Counted from the first letter of the stretch, positions 1 through 8,461 are shown. The stretch: DNA of 64,000 nucleotides from Streptomyces reniochalinae (GCF_003323735.1 NZ_QOIM01000042.1:434001-498000); one strand, 5' to 3'. Program-made: numbers and translations. Notes: generated by a model from the letters alone, not told the origin.

Positions 1-105
1 GGTGACCGGAGTCTGCTCCGTACCGCTCGTGACGCCCGTCGTTCCGGCGAAGACCGCCGCCACCAGCGGGGCGGCGAGCAGAGCACGCTTGCGGCGGCGC
101 TTCAT
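1..105 (-). CDS. N-terminus of a secreted or membrane-anchored protein (runs off the window)
   Basis: Only the first 35 codons lie in the window. The start is ATG at 105-103, preceded by a GAGGGAG-type ribosome binding site about ten bases upstream. The peptide opens with a very basic n-region (MKRRRKRALL), then a hydrophobic stretch ending near Thr-Thr-Gly, then a Ser/Thr-rich segment. That is a Sec signal peptide or signal anchor. No lipobox cysteine is visible in the available part. The function cannot be told. Bases 106-306 hold its promoter region and a 16-bp direct repeat (TACGGGGGTAGGGGG, near 233 and 251), with no gene. Confidence 0.55.
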   Translation of the reverse strand, partial: MKRRRKRALLAAPLVAAVFAGTTGVTSGTEQTPVT

Positions 106-306
106 GACGGGTCTCCCTCCTCGTGTCTCCCGCCCGTCTCGTCGGCGCGGGACTCGTCGGCGGGAGAGAGGAAGAGGGTGCGGGTCCGTACGTGCCCGGG
201 GCGTCACGCCGGAGAGCCAACTCCCCGCGTGCTACGGGGGTAGGGGGGCGTACGGGGGTAGGGGGACACACGAGCCGCGCCCGGTGTCCGGTTCCGCCGG
301 CCCGGG

Positions 307-1038
307 CTACTGCTCGCCAGGTGCCACGAGACCTGACTCGTACGCGAAGATGACCGCCTGGGCGCGGTCGCGCAGGGCGAGTTTGGCGAAGATGCGGCTC
401 ACGTGGGTTTTCACCGTCTGTTCGGCCAGGACGAGCGAGGCGGCGATCTCCTGGTTGGACTGTCCGCGCGCGAGCAGCCCCAGTACCTCGGTCTCCCGTT
501 CGGTCAGGTCGTTGAGCCGGAGCTGTGGCGCCGAGGAGCGCCCCTTGCGGGTGACGGAGTGCGGCCGCTGCCGGGCGAACTCGGCGATCAGCCGCCGGGT
601 CACCGACGGCGCCAGAAGAGCCTCCCCTTCGGCCACCACCCGTACGGCGGCGATCAGGTCGGCGGGCGGCGCGTCCTTGAGGAGGAAGCCGCTCGCGCCC
701 AGCCGCAGCGCCTCGTAGACGTAGTCGTCCACGTCGAACGTGGTCAGCATCAAGACCTTGGGCCTGTGGACGACGCCAGGGGGAGGTTCGAGGAGCGCTC
801 GCGCCGCCTCCAGGCCGTTCAGCCGCGGCATCCGCACGTCCATCAGGACCACGTCCGGGTGGACGGTGCGGCACACCTCGACGCCCGCTGTGCCGTCCGC
901 CGCCTCGCCCACGACGTCGATGTCGCTCTGGGCGGCCAGCAGCGCGGCGAATCCCGCCCTGACCATGGCCTGGTCGTCGACGATGACCACCCGGGTCACC
1001 TTGTCCGTCGGGGAGCCTGGCGTGCCGGTGCCGTTCAT
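307..1038 (-). CDS. NarL/LuxR-family response regulator
   Basis: A 243-residue two-component response regulator. The receiver domain covers residues about 15-135, with the acidic pair DD at 21-22, the phospho-acceptor Asp67 (VVLMDVRMP) and the conserved Lys in LLKDAPP. A LuxR-type helix-turn-helix follows at about 180-240 (LTERETEVLGLLARG ... NQEIAASL ... VKTHVSRI). It is expected to be phosphorylated by the histidine kinase encoded directly upstream. The ATG start at 1038 overlaps the kinase stop codon (ATGA), so the two are translationally coupled. The target genes are unknown; LuxR-type regulators of this layout commonly control neighbouring transport or antibiotic-stress genes, but nothing here shows that. 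Family assignment is firm. Confidence 0.93.
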   Translation of the reverse strand: MNGTGTPGSPTDKVTRVVIVDDQAMVRAGFAALLAAQSDIDVVGEAADGTAGVEVCRTVHPDVVLMDVRMPRLNGLEAARALLEPPPGVVHRPKVLMLTTFDVDDYVYEALRLGASGFLLKDAPPADLIAAVRVVAEGEALLAPSVTRRLIAEFARQRPHSVTRKGRSSAPQLRLNDLTERETEVLGLLARGQSNQEIAASLVLAEQTVKTHVSRIFAKLALRDRAQAVIFAYESGLVAPGEQ

Positions 1039-2636
1039 GCCGGGGGAGTGTCCTTCGTGTGCGGGGCGGGTCGGGGCGCGGCGTGTTCCGGGGCGTCCTT
1101 CGCGCCCTCGTGCCGCTCGTCGCTGAGGACGCCGGACGGCTCCTTCGGCGTTCCGGCGGGCGGATGCAGCGGCAGCCGGGCCGCGACACGGAAACCGCCG
1201 TCCGGCAGCGGGCCGACCTCCAGTGCCCCGCCCACCAGGCGCACCCGTTCGCGCATGCCCACGAGGCCGTGCCCGGTGCCGGACGTCTCCAGCGGCGGCC
1301 CCTCGGGTGCGGGGGAGGGCCCGTTGACGACGAGGACGAAGAGCCAGGCCGCCCGCCCGCCGTTCTCGTCCTCCTGCTCGCCGTTCAGGTCGTCCCGCCC
1401 GCTGTTTTCGTCCTCCCTCGCGTCCTTCGCGTCCGGACGCCCGCCGTTCCTCTCCCTCGCGCCGTTCTTGTCCGCCCGTGCGCCGTTTCCGTCTCCCCCG
1501 CCGTTCCCTTCCCGTCCGCTCCTCTCGTGCTCCTGGACGGTCACCGAGATGCGGGTGGCGGCCCCGGGCGCGTGCCGCACGACGTTCGCGAGCGCCTCCT
1601 GGACGATGCGGTACGCCGACAGCGTGACGGTCTGCGCGGGGCCGGAGCCGCCACCGGGCGCACCGTCCTGGCCGTCGGCCAGGCCGAGGTGCAGTTCGGC
1701 GGGGACGCCTGCTCGTACGGTGGCCTCCACGAGCTGTTCCAGCCGTTCCAGGCCGGGCTGGGGCGCGCGCTCCGAGCGCGCGTCCTCGCTGCGCAGCACG
1801 CCCAGCAGGCGCCGCATCTCGGTCAGTGACTCGCGTGCGGCGGTGGCGATGGCCCCGAACTCCTCGTTCGCCTCCCGCGGCAGGCCCGCGATCCGGTAGG
1901 GGGCGCTGTCCGCCTGGACGGTGATGACCGACATGTGGTGGGCGACGACGTCGTGCAGTTCGCGCGCGATGCGGGTGCGTTCCTCCAGGAGCGTGCGCTG
2001 GGCGCGCTCGGTCTCGCTGATGGTCTCCTGTTCGGCGAGCCGGCGCTGGGCCTCTGCCCGCTCCCGCAGGGTGGCGCCGAGCAGCAGCATCGCGCCGCTG
2101 AGCACGATCAGCAGCACGTTCGAGCCCTCGCTGCGCTCCGGGGAGACGGCTCCGAGCGCGAGGGAGGTGACGACGGTGACCAGCCAGACGGCCAGCAGGG
2201 TGCGCCGGCTCTCCCGCAGCGCCAGTGCCAGGCACAGCAGCACGTAGCCCACGAGCACCATCGGCGTCCACGGCCAGGGACGGCCCGCGGTGTGGTCCGT
2301 GGCCATCAGCAGCAGTGCGCCGACGACGTCGGCGGTGAAGATGACCCACCAGGCGTGCAGCGGCCGGGTCACGGCGAGCAGCAGCGGCACCACCTGCGCC
2401 ACCCCGAGCGCCCCGGCCCAGCTGCCGTGCAGCCCGTAGTCGGTGGACAGCAGCTGGGCGGTGGAGGGGAGCAGGACGGCGTTGAAGCCGAACGCCAGCG
2501 CGTAGGGCAGCGACCTGACCCACCGCGACGAGGCGTGGTGCAGCAGCGGCTCGCGGGAGGCCGCCGGGGTGGCCAGGGCGGAGCCCAGGCCGCGCAGCCC
2601 GTCGGCGAGAGGGGACGCGAGGTTGCGTCCGCTCAC
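1035..2636 (-). CDS. Membrane sensor histidine kinase (HisKA_3 type)
   Basis: A 533-residue kinase partner of the adjacent LuxR-type regulator. About six membrane helices occupy residues 42-192. They lead into the dimerisation box ERTRIARELHDVVAHH, whose His228 is the predicted phospho-acceptor. The ATP-binding domain has the N-box (IVQEALANVVRHA, about 344-356) and the G-box (GTGHGLVGM). Between these lies an unusual 58-residue insertion (371-428) made almost only of Asn, Gly, Asp, Glu, Arg and Lys. The start is GTG at 2636, whose bases overlap the stop of the upstream DUF4429 gene (GTGA). The signal sensed is unknown. The insertion interrupts the Bergerat fold between strands, so whether the protein still binds ATP normally is uncertain. 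Confidence 0.9.
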   Translation of the reverse strand: MSGRNLASPLADGLRGLGSALATPAASREPLLHHASSRWVRSLPYALAFGFNAVLLPSTAQLLSTDYGLHGSWAGALGVAQVVPLLLAVTRPLHAWWVIFTADVVGALLLMATDHTAGRPWPWTPMVLVGYVLLCLALALRESRRTLLAVWLVTVVTSLALGAVSPERSEGSNVLLIVLSGAMLLLGATLRERAEAQRRLAEQETISETERAQRTLLEERTRIARELHDVVAHHMSVITVQADSAPYRIAGLPREANEEFGAIATAARESLTEMRRLLGVLRSEDARSERAPQPGLERLEQLVEATVRAGVPAELHLGLADGQDGAPGGGSGPAQTVTLSAYRIVQEALANVVRHAPGAATRISVTVQEHERSGREGNGGGDGNGARADKNGARERNGGRPDAKDAREDENSGRDDLNGEQEDENGGRAAWLFVLVVNGPSPAPEGPPLETSGTGHGLVGMRERVRLVGGALEVGPLPDGGFRVAARLPLHPPAGTPKEPSGVLSDERHEGAKDAPEHAAPRPAPHTKDTPPA

Positions 2637-3520
2637 AGCTCCGCCAGGAGCTGAGCCTTCTTGGCCGTGAACTCCTCGTCGGTCAGCAGCCCCGCGTCGT
2701 GCAGCTCTCCGAGGTGCCGGATGCGTGTCGCCACGTCGGCGGGGTCGGAGCGCTGCCGTGTGACCGTCGGAGCGGCCGTGCAGACGCTCTCCGGGCCAGG
2801 AACGGGATCGGCGGCGCGTACCGCCTCCAGGACCGAGGCGGCGAAGGGCAGCGATTCGTAGACGGGCCCGTAGCCGAGTCCGAACACCACGGAGGCCGGG
2901 TCGTGGTCGGCGTCCACGAGGACCTCGGCGCCGCGCGCACGCAGCCGCAGGTGGCCGCCGGCGCCCTCGGGGGAGCGCCACTCGATGCCCTCCAGCTCTT
3001 CCACGGGGAAGAACTGGTCACCCGCCTTCCACTTGGCGGTGGAGGCGCCTGTCCAAAACCAGCGGAAGGCGACGACGCTGCCGTCGAACGAGGCTTTCCC
3101 GTCGTAGGCCTTGAAGCTCTGCGGCGCGGACGGTGCGGCGACCAGGTACCGCTCGGCCGGTTTGGCGGCCTCCTCGGGCAGCACGGCGCGCAGCTCGGTC
3201 GCGTAGTAGTCGGCCAGGGTCTCGCGCTCGGCGGGCAGCACCAGGCGGTAGGGGTCGCTGCCCTCCTTGAGCTGCCCGGCGGCGGCTTCCAGCAGAGGAT
3301 CGGCCCCCTGCCGGGGCACGGCGCGCAGCACGACGGTGCCGCGCTTGCTGCCCGGGGACAGCTCGACGGCGCTCAGCGCCTCGTACGGAACACGCCGCTG
3401 TGACAGCACCTGGAAGAGCTTGGGCGTGCGAATCCCCCGTTCGAAGCGGATGAGCACGGAGTCCGCTGCGAACTCCCAGGTGGAGTGAATTCCAGCCAGT
3501 ACATCACCCATGTGGGTCAT
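2633..3520 (-). CDS. DUF4429 / SHOCT-domain protein
   Basis: About 295 residues. The body resembles the two-copy DUF4429 fold known from actinobacteria; the related stretches WEFAADSVLIRFER and KASFDGSVVAFRW mark the two copies. The C-terminal 30 residues (LGELHDAGLLTDEEFTAKKAQLLAEL is the core) form a SHOCT motif, a short oligomerisation element. There is no signal peptide, so it is probably cytoplasmic. It is the first gene of the operon with the histidine kinase and response regulator and overlaps the kinase start by four bases. The start could be ATG 3520 (MTHMGDV) or ATG 3511 (MGDV); the ribosome site is weak for both. The biochemical function is unknown; its coupling to a sensor kinase suggests an accessory role. 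Confidence 0.75.
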   Translation of the reverse strand: MTHMGDVLAGIHSTWEFAADSVLIRFERGIRTPKLFQVLSQRRVPYEALSAVELSPGSKRGTVVLRAVPRQGADPLLEAAAGQLKEGSDPYRLVLPAERETLADYYATELRAVLPEEAAKPAERYLVAAPSAPQSFKAYDGKASFDGSVVAFRWFWTGASTAKWKAGDQFFPVEELEGIEWRSPEGAGGHLRLRARGAEVLVDADHDPASVVFGLGYGPVYESLPFAASVLEAVRAADPVPGPESVCTAAPTVTRQRSDPADVATRIRHLGELHDAGLLTDEEFTAKKAQLLAEL

Positions 3521-3654
3521 CGTATGCGGCGGTCGCCCGCGCGTCCCCCTTCTGCTGGTCTCGGCCGTACTCCGCGCCCCGTCGCGGCGGTGACACATCC
3601 CGGGGCGGCGCCGGGTCAGCCCGCTCGGACGGGGCCGCCGCACCCGGGGACACC

Positions 3655-4914
3655 TCAGTGCGGCTCAGGCACGAAGGAGCACTCCGGGTCGGACGGGGCG
3701 CACGTCACCTCCCCGTACGAGCCGGTGCCGACCGCGGCGAGATTGTGCAGGCTGCGCGTGTGCGGCACGAAGTACCCGGTGTGGCCGACGGCGCCCGCGG
3801 CCGACAGGTGGCGCGCGCCGAAACCGTCCGCGACCGGGTCGGCGCCGTGCCCCAGGCCGCCCACGTCCATGTGCGGCACGTCCGCGATCCAGTCGTCGCG
3901 ATCCCGCATCGCCCACACGTGCGCGCCGGTGCCGAGTTCCGAGGCGCTGTCCGCGCGCATGCCGGGGCTGCCCGCCACGGCGATGTCCGTGACGCTGTGC
4001 GGCAGCCGACCGGCGGCCAGACCGCAGACCACGGAGCCGTAGCTGTGGCAGAAGAGCGAGACCTTCGGGGCGGCCTCGTCCGAGGCGACGGGCAGGGTTC
4101 GCACCAGACGGTTGAGCCGTACGGCACCGCCTTGGGCCAGCTCGCCGGACGCCGCGTCGACGCCGAGCCCGACGGGCGCGGTGTAGTCGGCCCACGCGAT
4201 GGTCGCGGTGCGTACCCCGGGTGCCTCGGCCCGCTGCTGGTTCTGTAGCGCGCGGGCCATCCCCGCGGGCGCAGAGTACGCGCGCGCGGACTTCTCGAAG
4301 GTGAGCAGATCGGTGTCGACCCCGGGGACGACGACGGACACCCGCTGGGCGTGCTCCAGGTCCCCGAAGACCTCGGCGGCACGACCGCGTCCCGTCGGGT
4401 CGAAGGCGAGGATCTGCCGCCCGTCGGCCAGCATCGAGCTGAAGCGGTGCATCCGCCGTCCCGCGTCCTGGCGGCCCTCGTCGGTCAGCCGCTCGTCCGT
4501 CATCCGCTTGACCTCGACGGCGCGTGCCTGCCTGAGCGCGGTGTGGTTGGCCCGGTAACGCAGCTTCACGGGGGCGCCCGCGAGGTTGCCGACGACCAGC
4601 GGATAGCGCTCGGCGAGCGTGCGCCGCTGCGCCGCGTCGAGGCGCGCGAAATAGCGGGAGACACGGCCGGCGGAGGCGTCGGGGTCGGGCAGCGGACGCC
4701 CGGCGAAGCTGCCCTTCTCCCAGGCGAGCAGGGCCGCCGCGCGGGGCCCCGCGTCCGCGTGGTGCTTGCGCACCGCGGTCCAGCCGGTCGTCGCCAGCAG
4801 CACCAGGACGACGGCCAGGGCGAGCAGCGCGCGCCAGGCGGTGGAGCCCGGGGCTCCCGACGGGGGGAGGCCTGATCCGGACAGCGGGTTGCCTAGAGCG
4901 GAGAAGTAAGTCAC
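3655..4914 (-). CDS. Exported alpha/beta hydrolase (DUF1023, Abhydrolase_8)
   Basis: A 419-residue protein with an N-terminal membrane helix at about 27-45 (LLALAVVLVLLATTGW), so the body is outside the membrane or anchored. The nucleophile elbow is FCHSYGSVVCG with Ser291. The usual glycine before the histidine (GHSYGS) is a cysteine here. A late Asp (RDRDDWIADVPH) and His (GHTGYFVPHT) fit the rest of a Ser-Asp-His triad. DUF1023 members are actinobacterial secreted hydrolases with poorly known substrates. The start is GTG at 4914 with an AAGGTG site upstream. It lies alone, 155 bases downstream of the TetR gene and separate from the DUF4429 operon. Confidence 0.82.
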   Translation of the reverse strand: MTYFSALGNPLSGSGLPPSGAPGSTAWRALLALAVVLVLLATTGWTAVRKHHADAGPRAAALLAWEKGSFAGRPLPDPDASAGRVSRYFARLDAAQRRTLAERYPLVVGNLAGAPVKLRYRANHTALRQARAVEVKRMTDERLTDEGRQDAGRRMHRFSSMLADGRQILAFDPTGRGRAAEVFGDLEHAQRVSVVVPGVDTDLLTFEKSARAYSAPAGMARALQNQQRAEAPGVRTATIAWADYTAPVGLGVDAASGELAQGGAVRLNRLVRTLPVASDEAAPKVSLFCHSYGSVVCGLAAGRLPHSVTDIAVAGSPGMRADSASELGTGAHVWAMRDRDDWIADVPHMDVGGLGHGADPVADGFGARHLSAAGAVGHTGYFVPHTRSLHNLAAVGTGSYGEVTCAPSDPECSFVPEPH

Positions 4915-5069
4915 TGGGGCGACACCTTAGGAGATGCGCGATGTCGGTCCCGGCACGGACGAGGCCCGCGTGAGTCATCTCACGTTTCCTACAAGGCATT
5001 CGGGTCAGTGCGGCGCTTCCGTACGGGGAAGTGTTCACCCTGTGCGACCAGGGCCCTGGTCCGGGAGGT

Positions 5070-5705
5070 TTACCGGTGGTGTTCCCGGCCCCAGTCGCCT
5101 GTCAGTGCGGGGCCCAGTTGCGCCACGTAGTCGCGGGTCACCTCGCGGGCGGTCTCCAGCGAGGTGCCCTCCCGCATGCCCCACTGCCGTGCCGCGGTGC
5201 GCATCACTGCGGAGAACGCCGCCACCAGGACGCGCGGACGCGGATCCGCCTCGGCGTCCACGCCGGTGCGCCGGGCGATCTCCTGCACGAGCTTCTCCTC
5301 CATCAGCAGCGAGTGCCGCAGGTGTGCGGCCAGCAGCGAGGGGGTGGTCTCGATGACCTGACACATCTTCAGGTGCAGGTCGAGCGGGACGATCTCCTCG
5401 ACGGAGCGGCCGACCTCGTCCCAGACGTCATTGAGGGTGCGGCGCAGGCACTCCAGGGGCGGTGTGCCGGGCGGTTCCGCGCACACCGCTCCGTAGAAGC
5501 ACGCCTCGACCATGTCCTGCACGAACAGTGCCACTTCTTCCTTGTTCGTGAAGTAGCGGAAGAAGGTGCGCTGGGAGACGTCGACGGCCTCCGCGATCTG
5601 GTCCACGGTGGTGGTGTCGTACCCCTGCGTGACGAACAGTTCGTGGGCCGCCACGACCAGAGCGTCCCTTGTGCGCTGTTTCTTCCGTTCACGCAGACCC
5701 GTCAA
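5070..5705 (-). CDS. TetR-family repressor of the divergent efflux pump
   Basis: A 211-residue TetR regulator. The N-terminal helix-turn-helix is clear (TTVDQIAEAVDVSQRTFFRYF) and is followed by an all-helical ligand domain. I chose TTG at 5705 as the start because it has an excellent ribosome site (GGAAGGAAG, six bases away) and gives the usual short basic lead-in (TGLRERKKQRTRDAL). An upstream in-frame GTG at 5765 would extend the protein by 20 residues. It has no ribosome site, lies inside a perfect operator palindrome, and falls about 15 bases after the predicted transcription start. The gene is divergent from the DHA2 efflux gene, a standard repressor-pump arrangement; the inducer is unknown. 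Confidence 0.85.
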   Translation of the reverse strand: MTGLRERKKQRTRDALVVAAHELFVTQGYDTTTVDQIAEAVDVSQRTFFRYFTNKEEVALFVQDMVEACFYGAVCAEPPGTPPLECLRRTLNDVWDEVGRSVEEIVPLDLHLKMCQVIETTPSLLAAHLRHSLLMEEKLVQEIARRTGVDAEADPRPRVLVAAFSAVMRTAARQWGMREGTSLETAREVTRDYVAQLGPALTGDWGREHHR

Positions 5706-5759
5706 TGTCGCTTCCTTCCCGTACCGGACTTCCTCTCCCGTGCCGGACGCCGACGGTCC

Positions 5760-5838
5760 GCTCACGATACGTGAGCGCTGACTGACATTTACCGGCGAAT
5801 AATTCCGTTTGTCAATTGTCAGCGGCTGTCATTACCCT
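5760..5838. promoter_or_regulatory. Divergent tetR / efflux promoter with a perfect 17-bp operator
   Basis: A perfect inverted repeat GCTCACG-ATA-CGTGAGC spans 5760-5776. On the minus strand, -35 TTGACA (5815-5810), a 17-base spacer and GTAAAT (5792-5787) form a tetR promoter whose start would fall a few bases before the palindrome. On the plus strand, -35 TTGTCA (5809-5814), an 18-base spacer and TACCCT (5833-5838) point to a start at or next to the pump ATG at 5846, so that mRNA would be leaderless. The two -35 boxes overlap, so a repressor or polymerase on one side should affect the other. Box and repeat positions are seen; function is inferred. Confidence 0.7.
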
Positions 5839-5845
5839 CGCGCTC

Positions 5846-7462
5846 ATGAGCACCCAGACCAGCACCGTCGCGCCCGACGCGCCGGACCCAGCCGGCCTCG
5901 AAGGCGGAGGAGGGGGCACCCGGAAGGGGATGCGCGGGCACCCGTGGCTGACCCTCGTCACCGTCGCCTTCGGCGTCACCATGGTCGCCCTCGACGGGAC
6001 CATCGTCGCCATCGCCAACCCCGCCATCCAAAAGGACCTCGGCGCCTCGCTCTCCGACGTCCAGTGGATCACCAACGGATACCTGCTCGCACTCGCTGTC
6101 GCGCTGATCACCGCCGGCAAGCTCGGTGACCGCTTCGGCCACCGCCAGACCTTCCTCGTCGGTGTCGTCGGCTTCGCCGCCGCCTCCGCCGCCATCGGGG
6201 TCTCGGGCAGCGTCGCGCTCGTGGTCACCTTCCGTGTGCTGCAAGGCATATTCGGGGCGCTGCTGATGCCCGCGGCCCTCGGACTGCTGCGTGCCTCCTT
6301 CCCCGCCGAGCGGCTGAACGCGGCCATCGGCATCTGGGGCGCGGTCATCGGTGCCTCCACCGCCGCCGGACCCATCGTCGGCGGTCTGCTGGTCGAGCAC
6401 GTCAACTGGGAATCCGTCTTCTTCATCAACGTCCCCGTCGGCGCCCTCGCCCTCGTGATGGGCCTCGTGCTGCTGCTCGACCGGCGCTCCGAGAACGCCC
6501 CGCGCTCCTTCGACCTGCTGGGCGTCGTGCTGCTCTCGGTGGCGATGTTCTGCCTCGTGTGGGCCATCATCAAGGCCCCCGAATGGCAGTGGGGCGACGC
6601 CAGAACGATCGGCTTCCTGGCCGTCTCCGTGCTGGCCTTCGCCGCCTTCGGCTTCTGGGAGACCCGGGCCAAGGAACCGCTTTTGCCCATGAGCATGTTC
6701 CGCTCGATCCCGCTGACCGCCGGCACGGTCCTGATGGTGCTCATGGCCTTCGGCTTCATGGGCGGCCTCTTCTTCGTCACCTTCTACCTGCAGAACGTCA
6801 ACGGCCTCTCCCCGGTGGACAGCGGGCTGCGGCTGCTGCCGCTGACGGCCATGATGATCGTCGCCTCGCCGCTGGCCGGAACGGTCATCACCAAGGTGGG
6901 TCCGCGCATCCCGCTGGTCGCCGCCATGGTGCTCACGGCCGTCGCCATGTTCGGCCTCTCCTCGCTCAACGCCGACAGCGGCATGGGCATCACCGCCGTG
7001 TGGTTCGCGCTCCTGGGACTGGGGCTCGCCCCCGTCATGGTCGGCGCCACCGAGGTGATCGTCGGGAACGCGCCGCTACAGCACGCGGGCGTCGCCGGCG
7101 GCCTCCAGCAGGCCGCCATGCAGGTCGGCGGCAGCCTGGGCACGGCCGTGCTCGGCGCCGTGATGGCCTCCCGCGTCGGCAGCGAACTGCCGCAGAAGTG
7201 GGCTGAGGCCAAGCTGCCGCCGCTGCCCGAGCAGAAGGAGGAAGCGCTCAAGAAGGCCGCCGAGGTGGGCATGGCCCCGCCCGCGCCCAAGGGCACCCCG
7301 GCGCAGGTGGCCGACGCGATCGAGCGCGTGGTGCACGACTCGTTCATCTCCGGAATGGGCCTGGCGTTCGTCTGTGCCGGCATCGTCGCGGTGCTCGCCG
7401 CGGGCGTCGCCGTCTTCACCAGCCGGGGCACGAACGACGCGGGCCCCTCGGTCCACATCTGA
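5846..7462 (+). CDS. DHA2-family MFS drug exporter (EmrB/QacA type)
   Basis: About 538 residues with 14 predicted membrane helices. It has the DHA2 signatures: motif D1 in the first helix (ALDGTIVAIANPAI), motif A in the loop between helices 2 and 3 (GKLGDRFGHRQTF), and an antiporter-type motif C region (GAVIGASTAAGPIVGGLL). It is expected to expel a cationic or lipophilic compound by proton antiport. The ATG at 5846 is preferred over the TTG at 5816 because the plus-strand promoter places transcription start at the ATG and no Shine-Dalgarno is present. It is controlled by the divergent TetR gene. The C-terminal cytoplasmic or periplasmic segment before the last helix is rich in Glu, Lys and Pro. 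Confidence 0.9.
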   Translation: MSTQTSTVAPDAPDPAGLEGGGGGTRKGMRGHPWLTLVTVAFGVTMVALDGTIVAIANPAIQKDLGASLSDVQWITNGYLLALAVALITAGKLGDRFGHRQTFLVGVVGFAAASAAIGVSGSVALVVTFRVLQGIFGALLMPAALGLLRASFPAERLNAAIGIWGAVIGASTAAGPIVGGLLVEHVNWESVFFINVPVGALALVMGLVLLLDRRSENAPRSFDLLGVVLLSVAMFCLVWAIIKAPEWQWGDARTIGFLAVSVLAFAAFGFWETRAKEPLLPMSMFRSIPLTAGTVLMVLMAFGFMGGLFFVTFYLQNVNGLSPVDSGLRLLPLTAMMIVASPLAGTVITKVGPRIPLVAAMVLTAVAMFGLSSLNADSGMGITAVWFALLGLGLAPVMVGATEVIVGNAPLQHAGVAGGLQQAAMQVGGSLGTAVLGAVMASRVGSELPQKWAEAKLPPLPEQKEEALKKAAEVGMAPPAPKGTPAQVADAIERVVHDSFISGMGLAFVCAGIVAVLAAGVAVFTSRGTNDAGPSVHI

Positions 7463-7526
7463 CGCGGGCCGACGGCGATTCGAGGGGGATCGACGGGGCT
7501 CCGCCCGGCGATGGGCCCGGCGTGGT

Positions 7527-7607
7527 GACGCGCGTCCGACCGTGAGCACTCACGTCGCGCGTCCGACGTGAGGCACATACGCCGCGCGTCCGGCGTGAGG
7601 CACATAC
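7527..7607. repeat. 27-bp tandem repeat, about three units
   Basis: Two units differ at few positions (7554-7580 and 7581-7607, core GCGCGTCCGRCGTGAGGCAC), and a more diverged unit precedes them at 7527-7553. The repeat is in the 353-base gap between the efflux gene and the I36 gene and codes for nothing convincing. Confidence 0.6.
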
Positions 7608-7669
7608 CTCGCGGTGGCGCTGACGTCGCGGTGCGCACACTGGTCAGAACGGCCCGGTGACGCCGGGAC

Positions 7670-7699
7670 GGTGGATAACTCGGGAGTTGTGGATAACTC
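7670..7699. promoter_or_regulatory. Two DnaA-box-like 9-mers
   Basis: On the minus strand the 9-mer TTATCCACA (7696-7688) is a perfect match to the classic DnaA box and fits the looser Streptomyces consensus; TTATCCACC (7678-7670) differs at the last base. The two are 18 bases apart. The second also sits in a small hairpin (GGAGTT / AACTCC). No dnaA, dnaN or origin-like AT-rich region is nearby, so a titration or regulatory site is more likely than an origin. Confidence 0.35.
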
Positions 7700-7815
7700 C
7701 GCCACCTGTCCTGGTGAACCGGGCCGTTTGCTCTTGGCGCGCTCTTCCCGGCACGGAGATGCTGGTCAGGCGCCGGGCGATCGAGTGCCCGGCCCTGAGC
7801 GGGGGAGTGATCAGC

Positions 7816-8349
7816 ATGCGAGGCATGCGCAGTACGCGAGGCGTGAGTGACGCGCGAGGCGTGAGTGACGCGCGAGCCCTGGGTGGGGCGCGCAGCCCGC
7901 GCGGCGGGGGCCGCAGCGCCAAGGCGGGGGCGGGAGCCGTGGCGGTGGCCGCGCTCGCCACGGCCGCGCTCGCGGTCGCGGCACAGCCGGTCGGTGCCGA
8001 GCCGGCCGCCGCCGAGACGGCCGGGGCCCGGCAGGCCGCGGCGCAGGACCGGGCGGACGCGGGGCCCGAGCTGGGCAAGTGCGGGACGGGAGAGCTGTGC
8101 CTGTGGGAGCGGGCCCGGTTCAAGGGCAAGCCGCGCACCTTCGAGCTACGCGGAGTCGACATCGAGAGCTGTACGCCGGTGCCCGGCGGGGCCGCGGTCG
8201 AGTCGGCGGCCAACCGCACCGGCCGCCCGGTCACGCTCTACCAGAGTGAGGAGTGCGCGGAGACGGCGGAGTTCGACACCTACCCGTCCGGCTCCTGGAC
8301 GCCAGAGCTGTCCTACAAGGCCCGTGCGTTCAAGGTGTGGGAGCACTGA
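7816..8349 (+). CDS. Secreted peptidase-inhibitor I36 family protein
   Basis: A 177-residue protein with a long basic n-region, a hydrophobic stretch (AVAVAALATAALAVAA) and an Ala-X-Ala-like cleavage site. The mature part is a compact cysteine-containing beta/gamma-crystallin-like domain. CLWERARFKGKPRTF and the closing SYKARAFKVWE are typical of I36 (SMPI-like) proteins, which either inhibit metalloproteases or have unknown extracellular roles. ATG 7816 has GGGGGAG eight bases upstream; a GTG at 7807 is an alternative. An exact 18-base tandem duplication near 7842-7877 adds the repeat RGVSDA to the basic leader before the signal helix, which is odd for a signal peptide. The gene ends before a strong terminator shared with aceE. 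Confidence 0.75.
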   Translation: MRGMRSTRGVSDARGVSDARALGGARSPRGGGRSAKAGAGAVAVAALATAALAVAAQPVGAEPAAAETAGARQAAAQDRADAGPELGKCGTGELCLWERARFKGKPRTFELRGVDIESCTPVPGGAAVESAANRTGRPVTLYQSEECAETAEFDTYPSGSWTPELSYKARAFKVWEH

Positions 8350-8461
8350 GATGCACACCGCGCGCGAGGCTCCCGGCGCGGCCCTTGGCGCGGCGCCCGA
8401 CGCGGCGTTCGGCGGAACGGCTGGGCGCGGTCCCGCCAGGGAGCGCGCCCAGCCCCGAGGC

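Noticed and set aside
5706..5765. Longer TetR start at GTG 5765
   Set aside because: No ribosome site, lies inside the operator palindrome and close to the predicted transcription start; TTG 5705 has an excellent site.
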